Shown in pieces: positions 1 through 7,042 of a DNA stretch of 64,000 bases (position 1 is its first letter; each line of letters begins with the position of its first letter). The stretch covers positions 248,001 to 312,000 of the forward strand of contig NZ_BBME01000009.1 in the NCBI RefSeq assembly GCF_000971395.1. The letters run 5' to 3'. The DNA comes from Demequina iriomotensis (lineage in GTDB: Bacteria; Actinomycetota; Actinomycetes; Actinomycetales; Demequinaceae). The notes beneath the pieces are model-generated. The model was not told the origin of the DNA. It was given only the letters and a program-made list of their open reading frames with translations, and made no database searches. A program made the position numbers and the translations under genes.

Positions 1-550
1 CGAGGTGCGGGACCACGGCCGTCATCGCGCCCGCGACCAGGTCGCCCAGCGTGCTGCGCGGCCCGTCCGCGGCCCAGCCGAGGAGCGCCGCGGTGATGGC
101 GGCGAGGCATGCCGCTGCGGCCATGCGCATCTCGGCCTCGTCGCCGGGCGCGGCTGCGGCGTCGACGATCGCGCGCGCGGTCGTCGCGGTGTTGGCGGCC
201 ATGCCCGCCTGGAGCTCGGGCACCCCGGCGGCGATCGCGATGCCCCGGCGCGTGCTCTCGGTGGGCTCCTGGTCGAGCAGCGGGGTGAGCGACAGCATCC
301 CGCGGGCGACGCGCTCGATCGCGGGGAGGTCGGAGGGTTGGGCGGCGACGGCCTCGGCGATGACCGGGTCGAACGGGTCGTCCAGCAGCACCCGCTCCTT
401 GGTCGCGAAGTGGCGGAAGAAGGTCATGTGGCTCACGCCTGCGGTCGCCGCGATCTCCTCGACGGTGACGGCGCGGTAGCCGCGCCGCTCGAACAGGTCG
501 AGGGCGGCGGCCTGGAGGCGGGCCCGGGTGGCCTCGGCGCGAGTGCTCAT
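1..550 (-). CDS. TetR/AcrR-family transcriptional regulator (3' end outside window)
   Basis: The gene reads leftward from the ATG at 550 and is cut by the window edge after about 183 codons. The first 50 residues form a typical TetR helix-turn-helix (RGYRAVTVEEIAATAGVS, then HMTFFRHFATKE). The rest is helical and rich in Ala and Leu, as expected for the ligand-binding and dimerisation domain. The gene is divergent from the cupin gene at 612. The shared 61-bp gap holds a perfect inverted repeat (560-574) starting 10 bp from its start codon, so autoregulation and control of the cupin gene are likely. The ligand cannot be inferred. The C-terminus is not visible. Confidence 0.88.
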   Translation of the reverse strand, partial: MSTRAEATRARLQAAALDLFERRGYRAVTVEEIAATAGVSHMTFFRHFATKERVLLDDPFDPVIAEAVAAQPSDLPAIERVARGMLSLTPLLDQEPTESTRRGIAIAAGVPELQAGMAANTATTARAIVDAAAAPGDEAEMRMAAAACLAAITAALLGWAADGPRSTLGDLVAGAMTAVVPHL

Positions 551-559
551 GGCCTCAAG

Positions 560-574
560 TGTTAGTCACTAACA
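560..574. promoter_or_regulatory. TetR operator, perfect 7-1-7 inverted repeat
   Basis: TGTTAGTCACTAACA has two perfect 7-bp arms around one central base. It lies between the divergent TetR regulator and cupin genes. TTAGT/ACTAA palindromes of this length are common TetR-family operators. Assignment to this regulator rests on position only. Confidence 0.75.
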
Positions 575-611
575 TCTTTCGCGCAAGAGGGGGCGGCGAT
601 ACGGTCGCCGG

Positions 612-1040
612 ATGAGCGATTGCCAGGTGCTGGAGATGGGCGGACTCGACGGCTGGCGGGATCACCACGGGGGATTCACCCCGGCGAAGTCCCGCGACGG
701 TCGCCGCGTCGTGGACCACGAGCTGACGATGCAGTACATCGGGATGACCGCGAACGCCTTCGTCCCCGGCGAGGAGGCCGGCTACTGGCACACGCACCGC
801 GAGATCGAGGAGCTCTACGTGTTCCTCGCCGGCCGGGGCCAGATGGCGCTCGACGGCGACATCGTCGACGTGGGCCCCGGCACGGCGGTGCGCGTGGGCC
901 AGGGCGTGTGGCGGACCTGGCGGTGCGTGCCCGACAGCCCCGAGCCGATGCGGTGGTTCTGCATCCGCGCCGGCGGGGGCGAGCTCCCACATCTGCCGGA
1001 CGACGCGACGCGGGACGAGGGCCGCCCCTCGCCCTGGTGA
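612..1040 (+). CDS. Cupin-domain protein
   Basis: This is a 142-aa single-domain cupin. The first cupin motif is clear: His60, His62 and Glu66/67 in the segment WHTHREIEELY, followed by the GRGQMALDGD turn. The second motif (VGPGTAVRVGQGVWRTW) has Trp where the usual metal-binding His sits, so the metal site may be incomplete. The protein has no signal peptide and is probably cytoplasmic. It is divergent from a TetR regulator and probably repressed by it through the palindrome at 560-574. The substrate is unknown; small single-domain cupins range from sugar isomerases to dioxygenases. Confidence 0.8.
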   Translation: MSDCQVLEMGGLDGWRDHHGGFTPAKSRDGRRVVDHELTMQYIGMTANAFVPGEEAGYWHTHREIEELYVFLAGRGQMALDGDIVDVGPGTAVRVGQGVWRTWRCVPDSPEPMRWFCIRAGGGELPHLPDDATRDEGRPSPW

Positions 1041-1094
1041 GCGCGCGGCGCACCCACGGTCGCCGCGGCGGGTGCCGTGACGCGTGCTCCGCTC

Positions 1095-1155
1095 CTCCGC
1101 GAATTCATGCGAATCGCGACGCGCTGCGCGCTGCGATCCGCATGAATACGCGGAG
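1095..1155. terminator. Long imperfect hairpin between convergent genes
   Basis: The arms at 1095-1117 and about 1133-1155 pair over some 20 bp with two mismatches (CTCCGCG/CGCGGAG outside, ATTCATGCG/CGCATGAAT inside). The element lies between the convergent cupin and MFS genes. It has no T-tract but could end transcription from both sides. The rest of the 204-bp gap shows no coding features. Confidence 0.55.
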
Positions 1156-1244
1156 CGGTGAGACGGGACCGAGCCCGGGCTCTCATCGTCGCTGCGGGCC
1201 GTCCGACGCCTGAGGGTCGCCGGACGGCCCGCGAGACCGGCCCG

Positions 1245-2675
1245 TCAGGCCGGGACGAGCGCCCCGGGCGCCGCGTCGACCGCGGCCGCCCCGCCGAGCT
1301 CCGCGCGGCGCGACGGCAGCAGCGTGGCGACCACCGTGGTCACCGCGAGGATCGCCGCTCCCCAGAGCACCGCCGTCTGCGCGGCATCGGTGTAGCCGGT
1401 GGGCGTGATCTCGCCGCCGGACCCGGTGAACACCGCGGTGAGCACCGCGACGCCGAGCGCGACGCCGATCTCGCGGACCGTCGCGTTGGTGCCGGAGGCC
1501 TTGGCGTGGTCCTCGTCCCGCATGTGCGCGAGCACCGCGGTCGCGAGCGGCGCGAACACGAGCCCCATGCCCACGCCGCACGCGACGAAGCCGGGCACGA
1601 GCGTCCAGTAGTCCACGGCCGGGTCGAGCTGCAGCCCGATCCAGGCGAGGCCCACGGCCTGCGACGCGACGCCGGCCGTCACCAGCGCACGCGTCCCGAC
1701 CCGCGGCGCGATGATGCCGGTGAGCGGCGCGACGAACAGCGGCGCCATGGTCCAGGGCATGGTCATCGCGCCGGCCTCGAGCGGCGACCGTCCCTGCACC
1801 ACCTGCAGGAACTGGATGAGGATGAACACCGCGCCGAAGATGCCGACGGAGAACATCAGCCCCACCGCGTTCGCGACCGAGAATGACCGGTCCCGGAAGA
1901 GCCCGAGCGGCAGCAGCGCCTCCTGGCGTCCGCGCTCCCACGCGAGGAACCCGGCCAGCAGGAGGCCTCCGCCCACGAGGCCCGCGAGCACCTGCGGCGA
2001 CGTCCAGCCCGCATCGTTGCCCCGCACGATGCCGAACACCAGGCCGAACACGGCGGTCATGCCCAGTGCCAGGCCCACGAGGTCGAGCCTCACGCGGTCG
2101 CCTCGCGACTCCCCGAGGAACGCGCGGACCAGCACGATGGCGACGACGCCCACGGGTACGTTGAGCCAGAAGATCGCGTGCCACGTCAGGCCCTCGACGA
2201 CGGCGCCGCCGATGAGCGGGCCCGCGGCGACGCCGAGCCCCGCGACGCCGCCCCAGATGCCGATGGCAAGCGGGCGCATCTTCGCGGAGACGTTGGTCGA
2301 CAGGATCGCGAGCGACAGCGGCATGAGAGCCGCGCCGCCGATGCCCTGCAGGACCCGTGCCGCGATGAGCGCCTCCGCGTTGGGCGCGAGCGCGCACAGG
2401 ATCGACGCGACCGTGAAGAGCGCGATGCCGCCCTGGAAGATGCGGCGGCGCCCGAAGCGATCGCCGAGCGCGACCGCCATGAGGATCATGCTCGCGAACG
2501 CGAGCGAGTAGCCGTTGATGAACCACTGCAGCTGCTCGAGCGACGCCTCGAGGTCCGTCGCGAGCACCGGCAGGGCGTTGGTGACGACGAGGTTGTCGAG
2601 GCTCGCCATGAAGGCCGGGATCGAGGCCGCGAGGATCACGAGCCCGAGCGGTGACCGGCGTGTGGTGGATGACAT
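1245..2675 (-). CDS. DHA2-family MFS drug exporter (EmrB/QacA type)
   Basis: This 476-aa protein has about 14 hydrophobic segments, the length and topology of DHA2 proton-driven exporters. It carries the MFS motif A (GDRFGRRR) after the second membrane segment and the conserved N-terminal stretch FMASLDNLVVTNALP. An upstream in-frame start exists, but the ATG at 2675 is preferred because GGGGAGGGAAC precedes it as a ribosome site. It is divergent from a TetR gene, with two copies of an AGTAATC-type operator between them. This is the standard layout of a substrate-induced efflux pump. The exported compound is unknown. Confidence 0.9.
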   Translation of the reverse strand: MSSTTRRSPLGLVILAASIPAFMASLDNLVVTNALPVLATDLEASLEQLQWFINGYSLAFASMILMAVALGDRFGRRRIFQGGIALFTVASILCALAPNAEALIAARVLQGIGGAALMPLSLAILSTNVSAKMRPLAIGIWGGVAGLGVAAGPLIGGAVVEGLTWHAIFWLNVPVGVVAIVLVRAFLGESRGDRVRLDLVGLALGMTAVFGLVFGIVRGNDAGWTSPQVLAGLVGGGLLLAGFLAWERGRQEALLPLGLFRDRSFSVANAVGLMFSVGIFGAVFILIQFLQVVQGRSPLEAGAMTMPWTMAPLFVAPLTGIIAPRVGTRALVTAGVASQAVGLAWIGLQLDPAVDYWTLVPGFVACGVGMGLVFAPLATAVLAHMRDEDHAKASGTNATVREIGVALGVAVLTAVFTGSGGEITPTGYTDAAQTAVLWGAAILAVTTVVATLLPSRRAELGGAAAVDAAPGALVPA

Positions 2676-2708
2676 GTTCCCTCCCCGGAAGTCTGTGGAG
2701 CCACCGTG

Positions 2709-2759
2709 AGTAATCAATTGATTACTACGCATCGCACTCTAAGTAATCGGCTGATAACA
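2709..2759. promoter_or_regulatory. Tandem TetR operators
   Basis: AGTAATCAATTGATTACT (2709-2726) is a perfect 18-bp palindrome. A second site, AGTAATCGGCTGATAACA (2742-2759), keeps the AGTAATC-N4-GATNACW form, 33 bp away. The second site ends 7 bp before the TetR start codon at 2767, and the first sits 34 bp upstream of the exporter start. One regulator could therefore repress both genes. Confidence 0.85.
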
Positions 2760-2766
2760 TGTCAAC

Positions 2767-3381
2767 ATGAGCGTCACCGAAGGCCGACTGACCAGCGACG
2801 ACAGGCGCGAGCAGATCCTCGCCGCGGCGACGGTGGTGTTCGGCGACAAGGGCTACGCGGGCGGCACCACGGACGCGATCGCGCGCGAAGCGGGGATCTC
2901 CCAGGCCTATGTGGTGCGCATGTTCGGCTCGAAGGAGAACCTGTTCCTCGAGGTGTCCCGGCGCGCGACGCGCAGGCTCCGCGTGGCGTTCCGGGACATC
3001 ATCGCCGGCTTCACCGGGTCGGAGACGCACGTCGAACGGCAGTCGCTCCTGGGGGCCGCCTACGGCGAGCTGGTCGCCGACCGCGGCATCCTCCTCAGCC
3101 TCCTGCACCTGTTCGGGCTGGGCCAGGACCCGGTGTTCGGCCCCGAGGGGCGCGAGTGCTTCCTCGACGTCTACCGCATCGTCCGGGACGAGGCCGGCTT
3201 CTCCGCGGAGGAGGCCACGGAGTTCTTCGCGCGCGGGATGCTCAACACGATCCTGCTCGCGCTGCGGATGCCGGACATCCGGGACGATGCGCGCGCGTTC
3301 GAGCTCCTGTCGACCTCGATGGGCCCGCAGTGCGAGGCGATCCTCGCGAGCTTCGAGGCGCAGTCGTCACCGCGCGGCTGA
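2767..3381 (+). CDS. TetR/AcrR-family repressor of the adjacent exporter
   Basis: This is a 204-aa TetR regulator. The N-terminal DNA-binding domain spans about residues 12-60: REQILAAATVVFGDKGY, then TTDAIAREAGISQAYVVRMF as the helix-turn-helix. The C-terminal part resembles TetR_C domains of efflux repressors. The start is the ATG 7 bp beyond the second operator. The gene is divergent from the DHA2 exporter at 1245-2675, and the two perfect or near-perfect palindromes between them make it the probable local repressor. Its 3' end overlaps the end of the convergent sensor kinase gene by 15 bp. The CDS contains two copies of the GGACGATGC word (3176 and 3282). Confidence 0.9.
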   Translation: MSVTEGRLTSDDRREQILAAATVVFGDKGYAGGTTDAIAREAGISQAYVVRMFGSKENLFLEVSRRATRRLRVAFRDIIAGFTGSETHVERQSLLGAAYGELVADRGILLSLLHLFGLGQDPVFGPEGRECFLDVYRIVRDEAGFSAEEATEFFARGMLNTILLALRMPDIRDDARAFELLSTSMGPQCEAILASFEAQSSPRG

Positions 3382-4797
3382 CGCCTCCGCCGGCGCGATC
3401 GGCAGGGCGATCGCCACGGTGGTGCCCTCGCCCTCGGCGGACCTCACCTCGAGCGTGCCGCCGTGGACGGCCACGATCGCGGCGGTGATCGACAAGCCCA
3501 GGCCCGAGCCGCCCGTCGCCCGCGCCCGGGAGTGGTCCCCGCGCACGAACCTCTCGGTCGCGCGCGCCGCGACCTCGGGAGACATGCCGGGGCCGTCGTC
3601 GACCACCTCGACCCGTGCCAGCGCATCGTCCTGCCGCACGCGCACGGTCACGTGGTCGCCGCCGTGGACGGCCGCGTTGGTCACCACGTTGATGACCGCC
3701 TGGCGCAGGCGGTCGGGGTCGCCCTCGATGGTGACGGCCTCCGGCGCGTCGAGCATGAAGGTCACGCCCTCGCGCGCCGCGGTGGCGTCGCGGACCACCT
3801 CCTCGCACACGCGGGAGAGGTCGAGACGGATCGGGTTGAGCTGAGGCTCGGCGTCGTACCTGGCGAGCGTGAGCATGTCCTCGACCAGGCGCTTCATGCG
3901 CTCCGCCTCGGCCTCGGTGCGGCGCCAGGCGTCGGCGACGTCCTCGTCGCGCGCGATCGCGCCGCGGCGGTACAGCTCCGCGTAGCCGAGCACGGTGGTG
4001 AGCGGCGTGCGCAGCTCGTGCGACGCATCGGCGACGAACTCGCGCAGGCGCGCCTCGGAGCGCTCGCGCTCGTCGAGCGCATCGGTGAGCGTGCCGATCA
4101 TGGTGTTGAGCGACGTCGCGAGCTCCGCGCTCTCGGACCCGTGGCCCGCGCCCTCGAGACGCACGTCCAGGTCGCCGTCGGCGATGCGCGCCGAGGCGTC
4201 GACCATGCGCCGCATCGGCGTGATGCCCAGGTTGATGACGAACCAGCCGACCACCGCGAGCCCCGCGAACACCGCCGCCAGGCCCAGGGCCTCGATGACG
4301 ATGAGGCGGTTCGTCGCCGCCTCGACCCCGTCCATCGGCAGCGCGGTGACGTCCGAGCCGATCGAGGTCGCGCGGGCGAGCACGCGATATTCGCCGTCGC
4401 CGGAGGAGGACGGCACCGTGAGGTACGCGCTGCCCTCGGTGGGCAGCGCCGCGTCGGTGAACACCGGCGCCGTGTCGTCGGAGTCCATCGTGTTCGGCGT
4501 GAAGAACACGTAGCAGTTGCCGGCGGTGTCGACGAAGCCGCGGAAGACGTCCGAGGGGCGGTCGCCGTCCTCATCCGTCGCGGAGGCGTCGCCCGAGCCG
4601 CACTCCGTCACCAGGTGCGGCTCGCCGCGCGAGCCGACCGAGGCGGAGGACGAGGCGAGGCGATCGTCGAGCTGGCCCACCAGGAAGGAGTGGGTCACCC
4701 CCGTCACGATGATCGCGATCGCGATCGCGATCGCCGCGATGGCTCCTAGGCCGATGAGGACCCGCGACCGCAGCGTCAGCCCGGCACGAGCCGTCAC
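3367..4797 (-). CDS. Membrane sensor histidine kinase (HAMP-HisKA-HATPase)
   Basis: This is a 476-aa kinase. Its GTG start overlaps the stop of the response regulator gene (GTGA), so the two are translationally coupled. TM1 is at about 11-34 and includes a repetitive AIAIAIAII core. A roughly 130-residue extracellular domain with Cys66 and Cys95 follows, then TM2 at about 165-191 and a HAMP linker. The HisKA box DASHELRTPL has the phosphoacceptor at His260. The ATPase domain has an N box (NVVTNAAVHG), a G1 box (DDGPGMS) and a G2 box (GSGLGLSI). It probably phosphorylates the partner regulator at 4794-5477. The stimulus is unknown; the adjacent VTC and carbohydrate-binding genes suggest an envelope or phosphate-related signal. 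Confidence 0.93.
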   Translation of the reverse strand: MTARAGLTLRSRVLIGLGAIAAIAIAIAIIVTGVTHSFLVGQLDDRLASSSASVGSRGEPHLVTECGSGDASATDEDGDRPSDVFRGFVDTAGNCYVFFTPNTMDSDDTAPVFTDAALPTEGSAYLTVPSSSGDGEYRVLARATSIGSDVTALPMDGVEAATNRLIVIEALGLAAVFAGLAVVGWFVINLGITPMRRMVDASARIADGDLDVRLEGAGHGSESAELATSLNTMIGTLTDALDERERSEARLREFVADASHELRTPLTTVLGYAELYRRGAIARDEDVADAWRRTEAEAERMKRLVEDMLTLARYDAEPQLNPIRLDLSRVCEEVVRDATAAREGVTFMLDAPEAVTIEGDPDRLRQAVINVVTNAAVHGGDHVTVRVRQDDALARVEVVDDGPGMSPEVAARATERFVRGDHSRARATGGSGLGLSITAAIVAVHGGTLEVRSAEGEGTTVAIALPIAPAEASAAR

Positions 4798-5477
4798 GAC
4801 ACCCTCAGGGTGTAGCCCACGCCACGGACCGTGTGGATGAGCTTGGGGTCCACGGTGTCGACCTTGCGGCGCACGTACCCGATGTAGGTCTCGACCACGC
4901 CCGGGTCGTCGTCGCGCGAGTAGCCCCACACGCCCTCGAGCAGCTGACCGCGCGACAGCACGCGGCCGGTGTTCTGCATGAGGTGGCGGAGCAGGTTGTA
5001 CTCGGTGGGCGACAGCTGGATCTCCTCGCCGCCGCGCGTGACGCGGTGCGAGACGTCGTCGAGCTCCAGGTCCGCGATCCGGTACACGTCCGAGGCGGAC
5101 GGCGCGTGCTCGACGCGGCGCGACACGGCCTCGACGCGCGCGACCAGCTCGTCCAGGTTGAAGGGCTTCTGAAGGTAGTCGTCGCCGCCGATGGTGAGGC
5201 CCTCGACCTTGTCCTGGGCGCTGTCGCGCGCGGTGAGGAAGATGATCGGGGTCCGGTCGCCGGACTCCCGCAGGCGGCGGCATACGGCGAAGCCGTCGAG
5301 GCCCGGCATCATGACGTCGAGCACGATGAGGTCGGGGCGCTGCTCGCGGACCGCCTTGAGGCCGGCCTGGCCGTCGGAGGCGTCGGACACCTCGTAGCCG
5401 GCGTAGCGCAGGGCTGCGCAGAGCATCGTGCGGAGGTTGTCCTCGTCATCGACCACGAGGATGCGTCGTTCAGGCAT
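4794..5477 (-). CDS. OmpR/PhoB-family response regulator
   Basis: This 227-aa regulator has a receiver domain (acidic pair Asp10/Asp11, phosphoacceptor Asp54 in LIVLDVMMPG, Thr in FLTARD, Lys in LQKPF) and a C-terminal winged helix ending in VRGVGYTLRVS. It is the first gene of a two-gene operon with the kinase. Its own promoter has direct repeats CTCCCAG-N4-TCCCCAG, then 10 nt, then GATACT, with only 6 nt from the -10 box to the ATG, so the mRNA is probably leaderless. Matching boxes precede the DUF4956 operon and a gap at 9.1 kb, which defines a likely small regulon. Confidence 0.95.
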   Translation of the reverse strand: MPERRILVVDDEDNLRTMLCAALRYAGYEVSDASDGQAGLKAVREQRPDLIVLDVMMPGLDGFAVCRRLRESGDRTPIIFLTARDSAQDKVEGLTIGGDDYLQKPFNLDELVARVEAVSRRVEHAPSASDVYRIADLELDDVSHRVTRGGEEIQLSPTEYNLLRHLMQNTGRVLSRGQLLEGVWGYSRDDDPGVVETYIGYVRRKVDTVDPKLIHTVRGVGYTLRVS

Positions 5478-5483
5478 GCGTCC

Positions 5484-5517
5484 AGTATCGCGGGCGCGCC
5501 TGGGGATTCGCTGGGAG
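5484..5517 (-). promoter_or_regulatory. Autoregulatory promoter of the two-component operon
   Basis: On the minus strand: CTCCCAG (5517-5511), 4-nt spacer, TCCCCAG (5506-5500), 10 nt, then the -10 box GATACT (5489-5484), 6 nt before the ATG at 5477. The 11-bp repeat period is typical of PhoB/OmpR-type sites. The same spacing recurs at 5567-5600 and 9100-9133. Confidence 0.75.
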
Positions 5518-5566
5518 GCGGCTGGGCGTGGGCGGGGAGCGGCGTCCCCAGCCGACTCCCGCGCCG

Positions 5567-5600
5567 CTCCCAGGGATCTCTCAGGCGCGATGGGTTAACT
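5567..5600 (+). promoter_or_regulatory. Predicted regulator-controlled promoter of the DUF4956-VTC operon
   Basis: CTCCCAG (5567-5573), GGAT, CTCTCAG (5578-5584), 10 nt, then TTAACT (5595-5600) as the -10 box. The repeats occupy the -35 region, as expected for an activator that replaces a -35 contact. The first gene starts at 5659. Confidence 0.72.
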
Positions 5601-5658
5601 CGAGGTGAACAAACGGCACGGGATGCAGACACCGGTGCCCCTGACTCGAGAGGCCACC

Positions 5659-6267
5659 ATGCCCGTCTACGCCTTCATCCTCGCGGACCTCGTCGCGATC
5701 TCCCTGCTCGTCTTCGGCATGTACTTCCCCCGCCACCGGCGCCGCGACCTCATCGTCGCGTTCCTGTCGATCAACGTCGGCGTCATGGGAGTCACCTACG
5801 CGATGACCAACGCGGACATCTCGCTCGGCTTCGGCATGGGCATCTTCGCGGTCCTGTCCATCATCCGCCTGCGCTCGACCGAGATGGACCACGCAGAGAT
5901 CGCCTACTACTTCACGGCGATCGCGCTCGGCCTCCTCGGCGGGTTCCCGGCGCTCTCCGCCTCGCTGAGCTTCACGCTCATGGCGGTGCTGCTCGGCGTG
6001 ATCCTCGTGGGCGACAACCCGCGCCTCCTGTCGCGCAGCCGCCAGCAGCAGATGGTGCTCGATCAGGCCTTCACCACCGAGGAGGGCGCCCGCGAGTACC
6101 TCGAGGCGCTGCTCGGCGCGACGGTCCACCGCGCGACCATCCGCAAGGTCGACCTGCTCAACGAGTCGACCGTCGTGGACGTCCGGTACACCCTCCACGC
6201 CCTCGTCGAGCGGCCCGCGGAGGCTCGCCTCGGCGCCGACGCCTTCTCGCCCGAGGTGGCGCGATGA
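5659..6267 (+). CDS. DUF4956 membrane protein
   Basis: This 202-aa protein has about four N-terminal membrane segments (residues 1-120) and a cytoplasmic tail of about 80 residues. It carries the family signature at about 59-75 (GMGIFAVLSIIRLRS), between membrane segments. The ATG at 5659 is preferred to an upstream in-frame codon because GAGAGG lies just before it. The stop overlaps the VTC start (ATGA). DUF4956 genes commonly neighbour VTC-domain genes in bacteria, but no biochemical role is established to my knowledge. By association it may be a membrane partner or export path for the VTC product. Confidence 0.85.
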   Translation: MPVYAFILADLVAISLLVFGMYFPRHRRRDLIVAFLSINVGVMGVTYAMTNADISLGFGMGIFAVLSIIRLRSTEMDHAEIAYYFTAIALGLLGGFPALSASLSFTLMAVLLGVILVGDNPRLLSRSRQQQMVLDQAFTTEEGAREYLEALLGATVHRATIRKVDLLNESTVVDVRYTLHALVERPAEARLGADAFSPEVAR

Positions 6268-7028
6268 CCGCGTGGGAGGAGCGCCTCGCCCACCTGCCGG
6301 CCATCACGCTCGCGGAGCTCGAGACCGAGCACGCCCTCCTCACCCGCGTGGACCGCAAGTACATCGTCTCGCCCGCGGTGTGGGCGGAGGTGATGGGCGC
6401 GGTTGACGGGCTCCGTGCGCTCGAGATCGACGGGGCGCGCGCGTTCGGCTACGAGTCCGTGTACTTCGACACCCCAGAGCTCGACTCGTACCGCGACGCC
6501 GCCCGCCGCCGTCCCTCCCGCTACAAGGTCCGCACCCGCGAGTACCTCGACACCGGCGGACGCGCGATCGAGGTCAAGCTCCGTTCGGCCAAGGGCGAGA
6601 CCGTCAAGCATCGCGAGTGGCTCGCGGACGATGCGGCGGTCGCGTCGGCCCTCGAGGGCGAGGCCCGTGCGTTCGTGGCCTCGTTCCCGCAGGTCGGCGC
6701 CGCGGTGGAGGACCTGGCCCCGGTCCTCACCACCCGGTACCGCCGGGCGACGCTCGTGTCCCACGGCGCGCGCGTCACCGTCGACGCGGAGGTCACCGGC
6801 ATCTCCGCCGAGGGACCCAGCATCGACTTCGGCGGCGCGTTGATCGTCGAGACCAAGTCCTCGATGCGGGCCGGCGACGTCGACCGCGCGCTGTGGGCGC
6901 GCGGCATCCGACCCACCCGCATCTCCAAGTACTGCACCACCCTGGCCGCGCTGCAGCCCGAGCTCCCGTCGAACCGGTGGGCCCGCACGCTGCGCAGGCA
7001 CCTGACCACCTCCGCATCTGCGGCCTGA
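6264..7028 (+). CDS. VTC-domain protein, putative polyphosphate polymerase-like enzyme
   Basis: This 254-aa protein matches the VTC domain, related to the catalytic tunnel of yeast Vtc4. Visible hallmarks are RVDRKYIV near the N-terminus, SVYFDTPELDSYRDA, the basic strand RRRPSRYKVRTREY, EVKLRS, TTRYRRAT, and the acidic strand residues in VDAEVTG and IVETKSS before SKYC. These Arg, Lys and Glu positions line the phosphate tunnel in the characterised family. It has no membrane segment, so it is probably cytoplasmic and held at the membrane by the upstream DUF4956 protein, with which it is translationally coupled. Polyphosphate synthesis is inferred from homology; bacterial members remain little studied. 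Confidence 0.85.
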   Translation: MTAWEERLAHLPAITLAELETEHALLTRVDRKYIVSPAVWAEVMGAVDGLRALEIDGARAFGYESVYFDTPELDSYRDAARRRPSRYKVRTREYLDTGGRAIEVKLRSAKGETVKHREWLADDAAVASALEGEARAFVASFPQVGAAVEDLAPVLTTRYRRATLVSHGARVTVDAEVTGISAEGPSIDFGGALIVETKSSMRAGDVDRALWARGIRPTRISKYCTTLAALQPELPSNRWARTLRRHLTTSASAA

Positions 7029-7042
7029 GAGAGGCGATCCCC

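Noticed and set aside
1158-2654. Long rightward reading frames opposite the MFS gene
   Set aside because: They are shadows of the exporter on the high-GC complementary strand: Arg/Gly/Asp-rich, no family resemblance, no ribosome sites.
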